From Pseudodesulfovibrio sp. JC047 (GTDB taxonomy: Bacteria > Desulfobacterota > Desulfovibrionia > Desulfovibrionales > Desulfovibrionaceae): DNA of 64,000 bases. Location of the stretch: the NCBI RefSeq assembly GCF_010468615.1, contig NZ_WUEH01000020.1, forward strand, positions 1 to 64,000, in the 5' to 3' direction. Below are positions 52,702-60,680 of this stretch, piece by piece. Both the position numbers and the translations under genes were made by a program. The notes beneath the pieces were generated by a model that saw nothing but the letters and a program-made list of their open reading frames with translations, ran no database searches and was not told where the DNA came from. Every line of letters begins with the position of its first letter. The stretch's first letter is position 1.

Positions 52702-53049
52702 ATGACCGGCACACAGAAACGGGAAATACGAAAATACTTGATACATGGGTTGGAAATGGTGGTCGGGGCGGACATGGAGCACGGTCTGACTGTCGAGAAT
52801 TGTCCGGACGATATGGATTTCGCTTCCCAATTGGCCCGACACGGCATGAGCGTGACCATGCAGCGGCGGCGGGTGGCCAGGATTCGTGAGATGGAAGCCG
52901 CCCTGCGCCGTCTGAGCGAAACCGACTATGGAATGTGCGAGGAATGCGGCGATCCCATTGGCATGGCCCGGCTCATGGCCCACCCCTCGGCCCGATTGTG
53001 TGTGACGTGTCAGGCCAATGCCGAGAACGGGTTGTCACGGTGCGCCTGA
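52702..53049 (+). CDS. TraR/DksA-family zinc-finger protein
   Basis: The 115-residue protein has the C4 zinc finger CEECGDPIGMARL...CVTCQ near its end and a helical N-terminal half (ARHGMSVTMQRRRVARIREMEAAL). DksA-like proteins enter the secondary channel of RNA polymerase; the DxxDxA tip motif is not clearly present, so it may not be a canonical DksA. GGGAGGAT precedes the ATG. Its 3' end overlaps by 15 bases that of the convergent gene at 53035. Confidence 0.88.
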   Translation: MTGTQKREIRKYLIHGLEMVVGADMEHGLTVENCPDDMDFASQLARHGMSVTMQRRRVARIREMEAALRRLSETDYGMCEECGDPIGMARLMAHPSARLCVTCQANAENGLSRCA

Positions 53050-53721
53050 TGGGGTGTTAATTTTGACCAATTTGAAATCACCTTTGGTGACGAGCCCGAG
53101 TCCTGAAACCACGGTCCATGTTTGGGGAAGAATTCCCGGAATTGGAGAGGGCAGTCGACTTTGAACAGTGAGAACGGTGCGTTCGTGTCCAAAAAGCAAC
53201 GCGGTTTTTTCTTCAACAATACGACACAGAGCCAAAGGGGAGGTGATTGATATATCTCCAAGGCAGAAGACCGGAACAGTCCATTCATCTGTCGAAAAAT
53301 CCACCAGAACAACCACTCCCTTTTGGGTTTTCATCAGGAGCTGGCTGCCACGAGCCAGAAGCGTATATTGACTGCTGAACGATTGAAGGTTCTTGGCGTG
53401 AGGATGTGTCTTTTCTGTCAATGTATTGGGACCGAAAGTAAGCTTTTCCATAACCGTCAGCATTGCTGGATTTGGTCCCTTTTGGGACCAGACGGTGAGC
53501 GTCATGCCGTTTGGATTCCGAAAAAGGAGCGTGATTCCTGGTTTGGGGCCAAGAAAACAGCACAGATCATGCTCTGCACTTGAAGTACAAGGTGCGATCA
53601 GAAGGGCCAACAGGCAGACAAGAAAAGAGACAAGAAAGGGACAGGTTCTTGTCTCGCAATGGCGGATGACTTTGGCAAAAGACCGCACAGAAGATAACGG
53701 TGAGGCTGGCCTGGCTTTCAC
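53035..53721 (-). CDS. Exported protein of unknown function
   Basis: The 228-residue protein has a long N-terminal basic stretch and a signal/transmembrane segment (FLVSFLVCLLALLIAPC; a possible lipobox at APC). The rest is beta-rich: ITLLFRNPNGMTLTVWSQKG and YTLLARGSQLLMKTQKGVVVLV. No family is recognised. It is the last gene of a three-gene cassette on the minus strand and overlaps the DksA-like gene at the 3' end. Confidence 0.6.
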   Translation of the reverse strand: MKARPASPLSSVRSFAKVIRHCETRTCPFLVSFLVCLLALLIAPCTSSAEHDLCCFLGPKPGITLLFRNPNGMTLTVWSQKGPNPAMLTVMEKLTFGPNTLTEKTHPHAKNLQSFSSQYTLLARGSQLLMKTQKGVVVLVDFSTDEWTVPVFCLGDISITSPLALCRIVEEKTALLFGHERTVLTVQSRLPSPIPGILPQTWTVVSGLGLVTKGDFKLVKINTPSGAP

Positions 53722-53724
53722 GTC

Positions 53725-54108
53725 TCATCCCTCTTTCAAATCCGGGTGCCGGTCATAAAAGCCCGTGAGGGGTTCCAGTGGAACAGTGCATCGGGGACAG
53801 CGTTTGTCCGGCACCTCGGCAGCGGGATAGGCTGTCTCGCATTCGGGACAGATATACACTGCGACATACTCTCGCTGGCCTTTGCGAAAGGCCATGATGG
53901 TCATGAATATGCCGACGGCGGCACAGAACAATCCCATTTCAAGATGATATTCTCCCCACTCCCAGCAAAGGTCAGTGAGTTTCCAGCAATATCCCCAATC
54001 CAATATCATTGTGATTGCTAAGCCCAGACTCACAATTGCTCCACAGAGCATGTGGATATCTACTTTTCTATTTTTGTGTTTCCCTCTTTTTTTTGTTGAA
54101 GGAGTCAT
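53725..54108 (-). CDS. Membrane protein with C-terminal zinc ribbon
   Basis: The 127-residue protein has two transmembrane segments (LCGAIVSLGLAITMILDW and LEMGLFCAAVGIFMTIMAF) and then a rubredoxin-like zinc ribbon CPECETAYPAAEVPDKRCPRC with paired CxxC motifs. The ribbon could bind zinc or iron. No function is known. It overlaps the preceding gene by 41 bases and lies three bases from the next gene, so the three genes are probably co-transcribed. Confidence 0.7.
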   Translation of the reverse strand: MTPSTKKRGKHKNRKVDIHMLCGAIVSLGLAITMILDWGYCWKLTDLCWEWGEYHLEMGLFCAAVGIFMTIMAFRKGQREYVAVYICPECETAYPAAEVPDKRCPRCTVPLEPLTGFYDRHPDLKEG

Positions 54109-54460
54109 ATGCTTTTTCCCCTATTTTATATATTGTCGTAATCCCTTGTCCTTCTGCCGTTTCAGCAGGAAGACTTTTATTAAAGAGGTCGTTTCCAATA
54201 CGTCCGATCTTGTCAATTTTGTCAGGGTTGGTTTTGACCAAATCCGTTCCGGACCGGACAATGTCTTTCCCCTTTCCTGTTACGGCCTTTGCCAGATTCT
54301 TCCCCTGTCGAATCAGTGTGGGGGCGGCTGCGATGACTTTTGGACCAGCTGCGGCAGCTCCGGCTCCGGCAGCGGCGAGAGTGCCAATCCCTGCATTGAT
54401 GGTCGCTGCTCCGGCAAGACCTGATTCGAATCTCACAAAATACGACCGAACGGAGCGCAT
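54068..54460 (-). CDS. Ala/Gly-rich small protein, possible toxin-linker type
   Basis: The product is about 130 residues from the ATG at 54460. Its front part has an Ala/Gly-rich hydrophobic stretch (AAGAGAAAAGPKVIAAAP), followed by a charged C terminus (TGKGKDIVRSGTDLVKTNPDKIDKIGRIG). The composition resembles linkers in polymorphic toxin or RHS proteins, but no domain is identified. The start is uncertain: no ribosome site, and the frame is open to 54703. A hairpin lies just upstream. Confidence 0.45.
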   Translation of the reverse strand: MRSVRSYFVRFESGLAGAATINAGIGTLAAAGAGAAAAGPKVIAAAPTLIRQGKNLAKAVTGKGKDIVRSGTDLVKTNPDKIDKIGRIGNDLFNKSLPAETAEGQGITTIYKIGEKAYDSFNKKKRETQK

Positions 54461-54491
54461 TGATGAATCTTTACCATGTTTCCGGTTGGGG

Positions 54492-54526
54492 AAAAAGGGG
54501 TGGACCCGATGCCCACCCCTTGAACC
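54492..54526 (-). terminator. Terminator-like hairpin
   Basis: On the minus strand AAGGGGTGG pairs with CCACCCCTT and is followed by TTTCCCC. No gene clearly ends here; the 54527-54771 stretch upstream holds no supported gene. It may end a small RNA or attenuate the downstream cassette. Confidence 0.45.
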
Positions 54527-54771
54527 GGGATGCGTGTCCGGGGCCGTTCCCCGAACCTCGTGTGCAGCATAGCCCCGGTTTTCGTGAAAAATGGGAAATG
54601 TCGGTGAATGTAAGGTAAAAGCATTGGATCGGTATGAAAAATCAACTTGACAGGGGGCCTGTCTGTGCGGTGAAAAGAACGGTTCCAGTGTCCCTTTGCC
54701 CATGTGTCCAAGGCTTTTATTTGAGAACCAACTCTGCTATGCTGGTTCTTTCAACGAAACAGAGGTGAATT

Positions 54772-55326
54772 ATGAAGATATATCAGAGGATTTTCATCGT
54801 CCTGGCCCTGTCGTTGGCATTGGTGGCTTGCTCAAACGAATCCGAAACCAAGCCCGAGGCTGATCAGTCCGGTCAGAAGACCGTGTCGCAAACCGCGTCT
54901 CAGCCTGAGCTGAAAGTTTCACCCTCGAACGGTTCATACCCGTTCATGGGCGTGGCGGAACTGGATGCGTTCCTCGCCGCCAATACCGGCAAGCCGACCA
55001 TGGTGTTTTTCTGGGCCACATGGTGTCCCTCCTGTAAAAAGGAACTTCCCGAACTGGAACAGTTGCACGCAACCCACGGTGAACAGGTCAATATCATTGC
55101 CTTGTCCGTGGATGAACGCGTGGAGAATCTGGATAAATTCTTTAGCAAGGGCAGTATCGATCTGCCCGTGTACTGGGGCGACCAGGCTCTTGCCGCCAAG
55201 TACAAGGTGGAGGCCATTCCCACCATGGTTATTTTCGACACGACCGGAAAGCAGATCTTTGCACAGGCCGGTGTTTTCCCTCACTCCATGCTGGTCGCCA
55301 TGGTCAAAAAACTCACAGAACAGTAG
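54772..55326 (+). CDS. TlpA-like thioredoxin-fold lipoprotein
   Basis: The 184-residue protein has a lipoprotein signal (LSLALVAC; Cys20), a polar linker (about 25-50) and a TlpA/ResA-type domain. The domain has WATWCPSCKKELPELE (CxxC redox site), IIALSVDE and the cis-proline in VEAIPTMVIF. It should reduce disulfides in the periplasm, for example in cytochrome c maturation. CAGAGGTG precedes the ATG. It is the first of a likely chain with the acetyltransferase five bases after it. Confidence 0.93.
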   Translation: MKIYQRIFIVLALSLALVACSNESETKPEADQSGQKTVSQTASQPELKVSPSNGSYPFMGVAELDAFLAANTGKPTMVFFWATWCPSCKKELPELEQLHATHGEQVNIIALSVDERVENLDKFFSKGSIDLPVYWGDQALAAKYKVEAIPTMVIFDTTGKQIFAQAGVFPHSMLVAMVKKLTEQ

Positions 55327-55331
55327 GTTTC

Positions 55332-55790
55332 ATGATTCGCAAGGCTCGTATAAATGATGTCAAGGCCATTCACGGTTTGCTCATGCATACCGATGAACAT
55401 GACGCATTGGTCCTCCCCCGGTCCTTCAGTCAGTTGTATTCGCACCTGCGCGACTTTGTGGTCGCCGTGGATGAAAACGACGCTGTTATCGGGTGTTGTG
55501 CCCTCAGTCTGATTTGGGAAAATCTGTCAGAGATTCGTTCTCTGGTGGTCCTTCCCGTGCATCGAGGCAAGCAGTTGGGCCGACGATTGGTGGAAACCTG
55601 TTTGGAGGAGTCCGTGGCTCTTGGAATCCACAAGGTTTACACCTTGACCGAGGAAACCAGTTTCTTTGCACACCTCGGCTTTGTCGAGGAAGGCATGGAA
55701 AATTTGAACCAGAAGATTTTCATCGACTGCATGAACTGTCCGAGGTTCCCCGACCATTGCAACGAAGTCGCTATGACAATTAATCTCTAA
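55332..55790 (+). CDS. GNAT acetyltransferase, short ArgA-like
   Basis: The 152-residue enzyme has the GNAT core with the acetyl-CoA loop VLPVHRGKQLGRRLVE and FFAHLGFVE. The ending CMNCPRFPDHCNEVAM fits the single-domain N-acetylglutamate synthases found in arginine synthesis of many bacteria, so arginine biosynthesis is plausible. It lacks the amino-acid-kinase domain of the long ArgA. The gene starts five bases after the TlpA-like gene. Confidence 0.82.
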   Translation: MIRKARINDVKAIHGLLMHTDEHDALVLPRSFSQLYSHLRDFVVAVDENDAVIGCCALSLIWENLSEIRSLVVLPVHRGKQLGRRLVETCLEESVALGIHKVYTLTEETSFFAHLGFVEEGMENLNQKIFIDCMNCPRFPDHCNEVAMTINL

Positions 55791-55807
55791 AATAAGATAC
55801 AGTTACG

Positions 55808-56344
55808 ATGCCACACAAATTGACACCGTTTATTCCCGCAGAAAAAATCGCTGCGCGCGTCGAGGTTTTGGGCCGTGAAATTACGGAATCCTATGACGGT
55901 GACGGCCCGTTGGTCTGCATTTGCGTGCTCAAGGGTGCCTTCCTCTTTTTTGCCGATGTGATCCGAAAGATCGATCGCGACATTGAAGTCGATTTCGTCC
56001 GTCTGGCCAGTTACGGGACCGCCACATCCAGGTCCGAAGACATTGTTTTTTCCAAGGACCTGGAAGTTTCCATCGAAGGCAAGGACGTGCTTGTCATCGA
56101 AGATATCGTGGATACCGGCCATTCCATGGATTTTCTTTTGCATGTTTTGCGACGGAGAAATCCAAAGAGTTTGAAAATTTGTGCACTTATTGATAAGCAT
56201 GAGCGACGGGAACTGGGCGTGAGCGTCGATTTTCCCGGTTTCAAGTTGAGCGACGGGTTTATTGTCGGCTATGGTTTGGACTATGCCGAGCGATACCGAG
56301 AGCTTGATGGAATTTATGAATTGTCCACGGCTTCCGATAACTAA
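55808..56344 (+). CDS. hpt: Hypoxanthine phosphoribosyltransferase
   Basis: Salvages hypoxanthine and guanine to nucleotides. The 178-residue protein has the PRPP loop VLVIEDIVDTGHSMDFLL and the start VCVLKGAFLFFADVIRKI, plus the base-binding end VDFPGFKLSDGFIVGYGLDY. It follows the acetyltransferase gene by 17 bases and is probably in the same operon. Confidence 0.94.
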   Translation: MPHKLTPFIPAEKIAARVEVLGREITESYDGDGPLVCICVLKGAFLFFADVIRKIDRDIEVDFVRLASYGTATSRSEDIVFSKDLEVSIEGKDVLVIEDIVDTGHSMDFLLHVLRRRNPKSLKICALIDKHERRELGVSVDFPGFKLSDGFIVGYGLDYAERYRELDGIYELSTASDN

Positions 56345-56371
56345 CCAACCGGATTTTCTGGAGATCGAAAT

Positions 56372-57655
56372 ATGATCGTCACCTGCCCGAATTGCGAGAC
56401 CCGATACAATCTGCCCGACGATAAAATTCCTGCGGGTGGAGCCAAGGTCAAATGCTCCAAGTGCGCGCAAGTATTCAAGGCCGAACTTCCGCCGGTCACG
56501 CCTGAAGAGGAAGTGGAAGCACTCCTCGATGAAGATGGGCAGGGTGGAGAGACGCAGGCCGGGGATGCTTTTGACCAGGCTTTTCAGGATGTCGCCGCAG
56601 GTGAGGCTCCTTCGGAAGAGGTGCCCTCTGGGGATGCCGAGGTCCCGGAAGAGCAGGGTGACGAGATTTCAGATGAGCCGACTGGTGATGATTCGTCCAC
56701 GGACGAACCGCAGGATGATCCCTTTGCCGGGTTTGATCTTCCGTCGGATTCGGCGGACACTCCCGACGACTCCGTTGATACAGATGATCTGCCGGATACG
56801 GACGATCTTTTTGATGATGCCGAAGCATCTTTGCCCGACCCGGACGAAGGTTCTGCGCCGTCACCGTCTATTGGTGAAGACGAGGATATTTTTGCCGGTT
56901 TGGATGATGAGAGTGATGAGGACGACGAGTCCACGGATTTGTTTGAAGATGCGGACGATGATGATGACGATGCCGAAGACGGCGACGATCTCTTTATCGA
57001 TGACGACGATGAAGACGACAGTGTTTTCGACGAGACGCTCACTATCGAAGAAGACTCGCAACCCAGGAACAATAAGTCGCTGGGGTGCCTGATTACCTTA
57101 CTGGTGATTGTCCTTGCCGCTGGTGGAATTTTCTATTTCAAGGCCTGGACCTATGTTGGTATTGATGTGGGCGACATGCTCAAGAATGTGCCGTTTGTGG
57201 GACAGTTGTTCACGGAAGAGACCGACGGTGGACAAGATACCGCGCCAGGTGAATCCCCGGCAGAACGCGTTCGCAAGATCGAGTTGCAGAATGTCACGCA
57301 ATATTACGTTCCCAACGAAAAGGTTGGAAATTTGTTTGTTGTCGAAGGCAAGGCTGTGAACAAATTTGTCACGGCGAAAGAACTGGTCAAGGTCGAGGTC
57401 CTTTTGTATGATGAAACAAACAACATTTTGACTTCACAGGCTTTTTTGTGTGGCAACGTGCTGTCTCGGTTCCAATTGCAAGTGCAGACTCGGAAGGAGA
57501 TCGAAGACGGTTTAGCCAGCGATGTTGGTGTGCTGTCGAACAATACATTTATTCGACCTGATGCATCGACTCCATTCATGGCGGTTTTTTTCGAGCCGCC
57601 GGAGGGTATTAAAGAATTCATGGTCAAGGTCGTGGATGTAGGCGATCCTGAATAG
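56372..57655 (+). CDS. Zinc-ribbon (MJ0042) and DUF3426 membrane protein
   Basis: The 427-residue protein begins with an MJ0042-type zinc ribbon (VTCPNCETRYNLPDDKIP, then VKCSKCAQVF). A very acidic low-complexity stretch (about 45-230, long Asp/Glu runs) is followed by a transmembrane segment (LITLLVIVLAAGGIFYF) and a DUF3426 domain at the end (KIELQNVTQYYVPNEKVGNLFVVEG). The zinc ribbon should be in the cytoplasm and DUF3426 outside. The function is unknown. GGAG precedes the ATG. Confidence 0.88.
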   Translation: MIVTCPNCETRYNLPDDKIPAGGAKVKCSKCAQVFKAELPPVTPEEEVEALLDEDGQGGETQAGDAFDQAFQDVAAGEAPSEEVPSGDAEVPEEQGDEISDEPTGDDSSTDEPQDDPFAGFDLPSDSADTPDDSVDTDDLPDTDDLFDDAEASLPDPDEGSAPSPSIGEDEDIFAGLDDESDEDDESTDLFEDADDDDDDAEDGDDLFIDDDDEDDSVFDETLTIEEDSQPRNNKSLGCLITLLVIVLAAGGIFYFKAWTYVGIDVGDMLKNVPFVGQLFTEETDGGQDTAPGESPAERVRKIELQNVTQYYVPNEKVGNLFVVEGKAVNKFVTAKELVKVEVLLYDETNNILTSQAFLCGNVLSRFQLQVQTRKEIEDGLASDVGVLSNNTFIRPDASTPFMAVFFEPPEGIKEFMVKVVDVGDPE

Positions 57656-57674
57656 AAAAAATGATATTTTGTAC

Positions 57675-57702
57675 AGGGAGGATGGTAACATCCTCCCTTT
57701 CT
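57675..57702 (+). terminator. Rho-independent terminator
   Basis: AGGGAGGATG pairs with CATCCTCCCT around GTAA, then TTTCT. It ends the run from 54772. Confidence 0.9.
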
Positions 57703-57869
57703 AGTTGGGTATTGGTGAAAAATTTGTGATTTTTGGTGAAAGCGTAGAAAACTGTTGCAACCGGCTGCAAAGCATGTTGTTTTCAGCGCGGTAAAAATGT
57801 GGTGAGACAGCGGTATTTTCTGAAAAAGCCATTGACGGCAATCGACGGGCTATGCTACTTCTCCACCAC

Positions 57870-57887
57870 TTGTGAAGGATTGCACGA
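57870..57887 (+). promoter_or_regulatory. Candidate Rex operator
   Basis: TTGTGAA-GGAT-TGCACGA resembles the Rex site TTGTGAA-N4-TTCACAA, with the right half matching five of seven bases. It overlaps the -35 box of the atp promoter. The rex gene is at the end of the same cluster. Confidence 0.4.
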
Positions 57888-57908
57888 ATTGCCGTTTCCA
57901 AGTATAAT
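57880..57908 (+). promoter_or_regulatory. Promoter of the atp cluster
   Basis: TTGCAC at 57880-57885 and TATAAT at 57903-57908 are 17 bases apart, 36 bases before atpZ. Confidence 0.8.
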
Positions 57909-57944
57909 TGACGTGGAAATGGCCGATAACAACTTTCACGGGAC

Positions 57945-58253
57945 ATGAACATGCTCTTTTCAAAAGACGATCGATTGGTGCAAATCACCCAATTGGGTGG
58001 AACAGCCGGAACAATGGGATTACACATTGTATCGGCGATCATCGTCGGACTCACTATCGGGTACTTTCTGGATGACTATTTCGGAACCAAACCCTGGTTG
58101 ATAATGATCTTTTTTTTCGTCGGGGTTGTTGCCGGATTCAAGATGGTTTTTGAGGATTTCAGAAAGCTCCAGAGGCGTGAAGAGGCAAAGAAAGCACGTT
58201 CTTTGAAACAGGAAGGTGAAAAAGGTGCTGGACAGGATGAACCAATGGCTTGA
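57945..58253 (+). CDS. AtpZ/AtpI-family protein
   Basis: The 102-residue membrane protein has two transmembrane hairpin segments (HIVSAIIVGLTIGYFLDDYF and WLIMIFFFVGVVAGF) and a charged tail, typical of AtpZ, which precedes the Fo genes and may help magnesium uptake or c-ring assembly. It overlaps the atpI gene by 38 bases. A start at 57951 is also possible. Confidence 0.88.
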   Translation: MNMLFSKDDRLVQITQLGGTAGTMGLHIVSAIIVGLTIGYFLDDYFGTKPWLIMIFFFVGVVAGFKMVFEDFRKLQRREEAKKARSLKQEGEKGAGQDEPMA

Positions 58254-58638
58254 ACGAGTGCTCGTCAAGAGCGGCTTTCCCAAGCCAGACGTCCGTCTTG
58301 TTGTCCGCAATCAGATTTACGTGTCGCTGGGGACCTCTCTAGTGATCGTGCTGGTGACATTTTTTTCCCGATGGTCTCTTGCATATTCTGCGGGGGCGAT
58401 TATCGCCCTAGTCAATTTCTGGACGCTTGCCCGCGTGACCCAGACGTTGGTGTACAACGAAAAACGAGGTCCATTTTTACTGTTTATAATATTCATGGCA
58501 AAGATGACTCTGAGCGGGCTGGCCCTTTGGTGGCTGATAGGAGTTGAACATGTTCCCCATTGGGGGCTGATTTGTGGACTTGGAACCGTGGTGGTCAACA
58601 TCACCGTGACCGGGTTGCGTCAGTTGGGGGAAAACTAG
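58216..58638 (+). CDS. atpI: ATP synthase subunit I
   Basis: The 140-residue protein has four transmembrane segments (VSLGTSLVIVLVTFFS, SAGAIIALVNFWTLAR, LLFIIFMAKMTLSGLALWWL, WGLICGLGTVVVNI), the AtpI/UncI layout. It assists assembly of the c ring. The start is a GTG after CAGGAAG; ATG at 58237 is an alternative. It lies between atpZ and atpB. Confidence 0.82.
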   Translation: MKKVLDRMNQWLERVLVKSGFPKPDVRLVVRNQIYVSLGTSLVIVLVTFFSRWSLAYSAGAIIALVNFWTLARVTQTLVYNEKRGPFLLFIIFMAKMTLSGLALWWLIGVEHVPHWGLICGLGTVVVNITVTGLRQLGEN

Positions 58639-58665
58639 CCGAGTTGCTTTTAAGGAGGCTTGGAT

Positions 58666-59388
58666 ATGGGTTTTGCAGGTGGATTGGCACATCCTCTCTT
58701 GTATATGGATATGCTCAAAAGCATTGGCCATTGGGGTACCAGTGTAGAACACTGGCTCGGAGTCGAAAGCATTAACCACGTCTTGTACATGTGGTTGGTC
58801 ATGGCTATCATCCTTGCTCTCGGGCTGCTTGTTCGCAGCCGTTTGCGTTTGGTTCCCGGTGGCCTTCAGAATCTTTTCGAGACCATCATCGGTGGCCTTG
58901 AGAATTTTGTTGTTTCCAATGTCGGCGAACAGGGGCGTCAGTTCATGCCGCTGTTGTGCACGATTTTTATTTTCATCCTCGGGATGAACTGGCTTGGTCT
59001 TGTTCCTGGCTGTGATGCTCCGACTGCAAACATCAACACTCCCGCCGCAATGGCGATCATCGTGTTCTGTTTCTATCAGTTTGTGGGTATTAAAAAATGG
59101 GGCTTCGGGTACATCAAACACTTCATGGGTCCGGTCCCTGCCTTGGCACCGCTCATGCTGATCCTTGAGCCTATTTCGCATCTCGCTCGTCCCTTGAGCC
59201 TGACACTTCGTCTTTTCGGAAATATTCGAGGCGAGGAAATCGTTCTGATCCTGATGTTCATGCTGGCGCCCGTTGTCGGTTCGCTGCCCATGTACTTCTT
59301 GTTCATTTTGGCGAAAACCATTCAGGCATTCATCTTCTTCATGCTGACGATGCTGTATCTGCAAGGTGCGACTGAGCACGCTCATTAA
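58666..59388 (+). CDS. atpB: ATP synthase Fo subunit a
   Basis: The 240-residue protein carries the ion half-channels. The essential Arg182 lies in [13 protein letters not shown]. Six transmembrane segments are visible, ending with [27 protein letters not shown] before the ATG at 58666 decides against a TTG at 58660. The genes atpF, atpH, atpA and others are not in the window, so the ATP synthase operon is split, as in other Desulfovibrio. Confidence 0.95.
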   Translation: MGFAGGLAHPLLYMDMLKSIGHWGTSVEHWLGVESINHVLYMWLVMAIILALGLLVRSRLRLVPGGLQNLFETIIGGLENFVVSNVGEQGRQFMPLLCTIFIFILGMNWLGLVPGCDAPTANINTPAAMAIIVFCFYQFVGIKKWGFGYIKHFMGPVPALAPLMLILEPISHLARPLSLTLRLFGNIRGEEIVLILMFMLAPVVGSLPMYFLFILAKTIQAFIFFMLTMLYLQGATEHAH

Positions 59389-59414
59389 GAGCCGCTCGCT
59401 TAATTTTGGGGAAA

Positions 59415-59428
59415 TGGTCCTTGGACCA
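59415..59428 (+). other. Intercistronic hairpin between atpB and atpE
   Basis: TGGTCC and GGACCA form a tight stem 34 bases before the atpE start. It could protect the atpE message, which is needed in many copies. Confidence 0.45.
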
Positions 59429-59461
59429 AAACATATTACGTAATCCATTTGGAGGATTAAA

Positions 59462-59767
59462 ATGAAAATCACGAAGATTTTGTTCACCACTATGGCCATG
59501 GTTCTGGTTGCTTCCACTGCTTTCGCTGCTGGCGATCCTGCTGTCATGTCTGCTAAAGCATACGCCACTGCCATCGGCATGGGCATCGCTGCCGGTCTCT
59601 GCGGTATCGGTCAGGGCATGGGCGTGAAAGGTTGCTGCGAAGGTATCGCTCGTAACCCCGAAGCTGGCGGACAGCTGTCCACCACTTTGATTCTTGGCCT
59701 GGCATTCATCGAATCCCTGGCTATTTACGCCTTGGTTGTTAACTTGATCCTGCTCTTCGTCGTCTAG
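59462..59767 (+). CDS. atpE: ATP synthase Fo subunit c
   Basis: The 101-residue proteolipid has a cleavable-looking signal sequence ([22 protein letters not shown]) before two transmembrane helices joined by the polar loop ARNPEA. The ion-binding carboxylate is Glu84 (FIESLAIY). Gln51 (GIGQG), Ser85 and Tyr89 align with Gln32, Ser66 and Tyr70 of the sodium-binding c subunit of Ilyobacter tartaricus, while its Thr67 is Leu here. TTGGAGG precedes the ATG. Confidence 0.95.
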   Translation: MKITKILFTTMAMVLVASTAFAAGDPAVMSAKAYATAIGMGIAAGLCGIGQGMGVKGCCEGIARNPEAGGQLSTTLILGLAFIESLAIYALVVNLILLFVV

Positions 59768-59790
59768 TTTTCGACTGAAGAAATATATAT

Positions 59791-59815
59791 CGGGGAGGCT
59801 TCGGCCTCCCTTTTT
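59791..59815 (+). terminator. Terminator between atpE and rex
   Basis: GGGAGGC pairs with GCCTCCC around a short loop, then TTTTT. Confidence 0.92.
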
Positions 59816-59880
59816 ACTCTATCAATGTTTGAGGCATTTTATGTTTGCCACCTTTTTGGAGTGGCAAGAGACAAGGAACA

Positions 59881-60513
59881 ATGAAAAGCGAACACATTCC
59901 TAAAGCGACTATTGGCAGACTGGCTGTCTATATCCAGGTTCTCGAAAACTTGTTGCGCGATGGCAACGAAGTTATTTCTTCCGAGAAGCTGGCTCGTGCC
60001 TGTTCCGTCAATTCTTCGCAAATCAGAAAAGATCTTGCCTATTTTGGTGAGTTCGGTGTGCGTGGTGTTGGGTACTACGTTCAAGAACTGATTACTTCAA
60101 TCAAGCAGTCCCTTGGTATTGACCGGTTATGGAAATGCGCTCTTATCGGCGTTGGCAATATGGGCAGTGCCCTTTTGCGTCATCACGATTTCGAACGACG
60201 TGGATTTAAAATTTGTGCAGCTTTTGACTGTGATCCTGACAAGATCGGATTGGAGTTTGAAGGCATGGAAATTGTCTGTCCAACGCATTTGAAAGAGCAG
60301 GCCCCTGATTTGAACCTCGAAGTTGGCATTATCGCAACCCCGCCGGATCGCGCTCAGCGTGCCGCGAACCATCTTGTCGATGCCAATATCCGGGGAATCA
60401 TCAATTTTGCCCCCTCTCGTATCAACGTACCGAAGCATATCCCCGTAGAGTATGTCGATTTCTTCGATCATCTCTACTCGATCGCTTTTCAAATCACTCT
60501 CGGCAACGATTAA
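59881..60513 (+). CDS. rex: Redox-sensing repressor Rex
   Basis: The 210-residue protein senses the NADH/NAD ratio. The winged-helix N terminus has IPKATIGRLAVYIQVLENL and VNSSQIRKDLAYFGEFGVRGVGY. The Rossmann domain has the loop IGVGNMGSALL. The C-terminal swapped helix is VDFFDHLYSIAFQI. In Desulfovibrio, Rex represses energy genes such as sat when NADH is low (family knowledge). AAGGAAC precedes the ATG. A terminator separates it from atpE, but its place next to the atp genes is typical for the group. Confidence 0.94.
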   Translation: MKSEHIPKATIGRLAVYIQVLENLLRDGNEVISSEKLARACSVNSSQIRKDLAYFGEFGVRGVGYYVQELITSIKQSLGIDRLWKCALIGVGNMGSALLRHHDFERRGFKICAAFDCDPDKIGLEFEGMEIVCPTHLKEQAPDLNLEVGIIATPPDRAQRAANHLVDANIRGIINFAPSRINVPKHIPVEYVDFFDHLYSIAFQITLGND

Positions 60514-60680
60514 CTGTCGTTTTTCTTTTCTTCGTCGCACGTGTTGTGTGTTTGAAGAGTGGGGAAACGCGTGTTTTTTTTGTGGCATCTGAACGCAGGT
60601 GCCAGAGAGTGAGGGTATACTGTGAACGTACTAGCCGCCGGACATCTGTCAGGAGGCTTTTACGGGATGCAGCAGCAGAA

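Noticed and set aside
54527-54771. Signal recognition particle or 6S RNA
   Set aside because: The conserved GGAAGGAAGCAGCC-like core of SRP RNA and a long 6S-like helix were not found.
58477-59586. 369-codon open frame opposite atpB/atpE
   Set aside because: atpB and atpE are unmistakable; this is a shadow.
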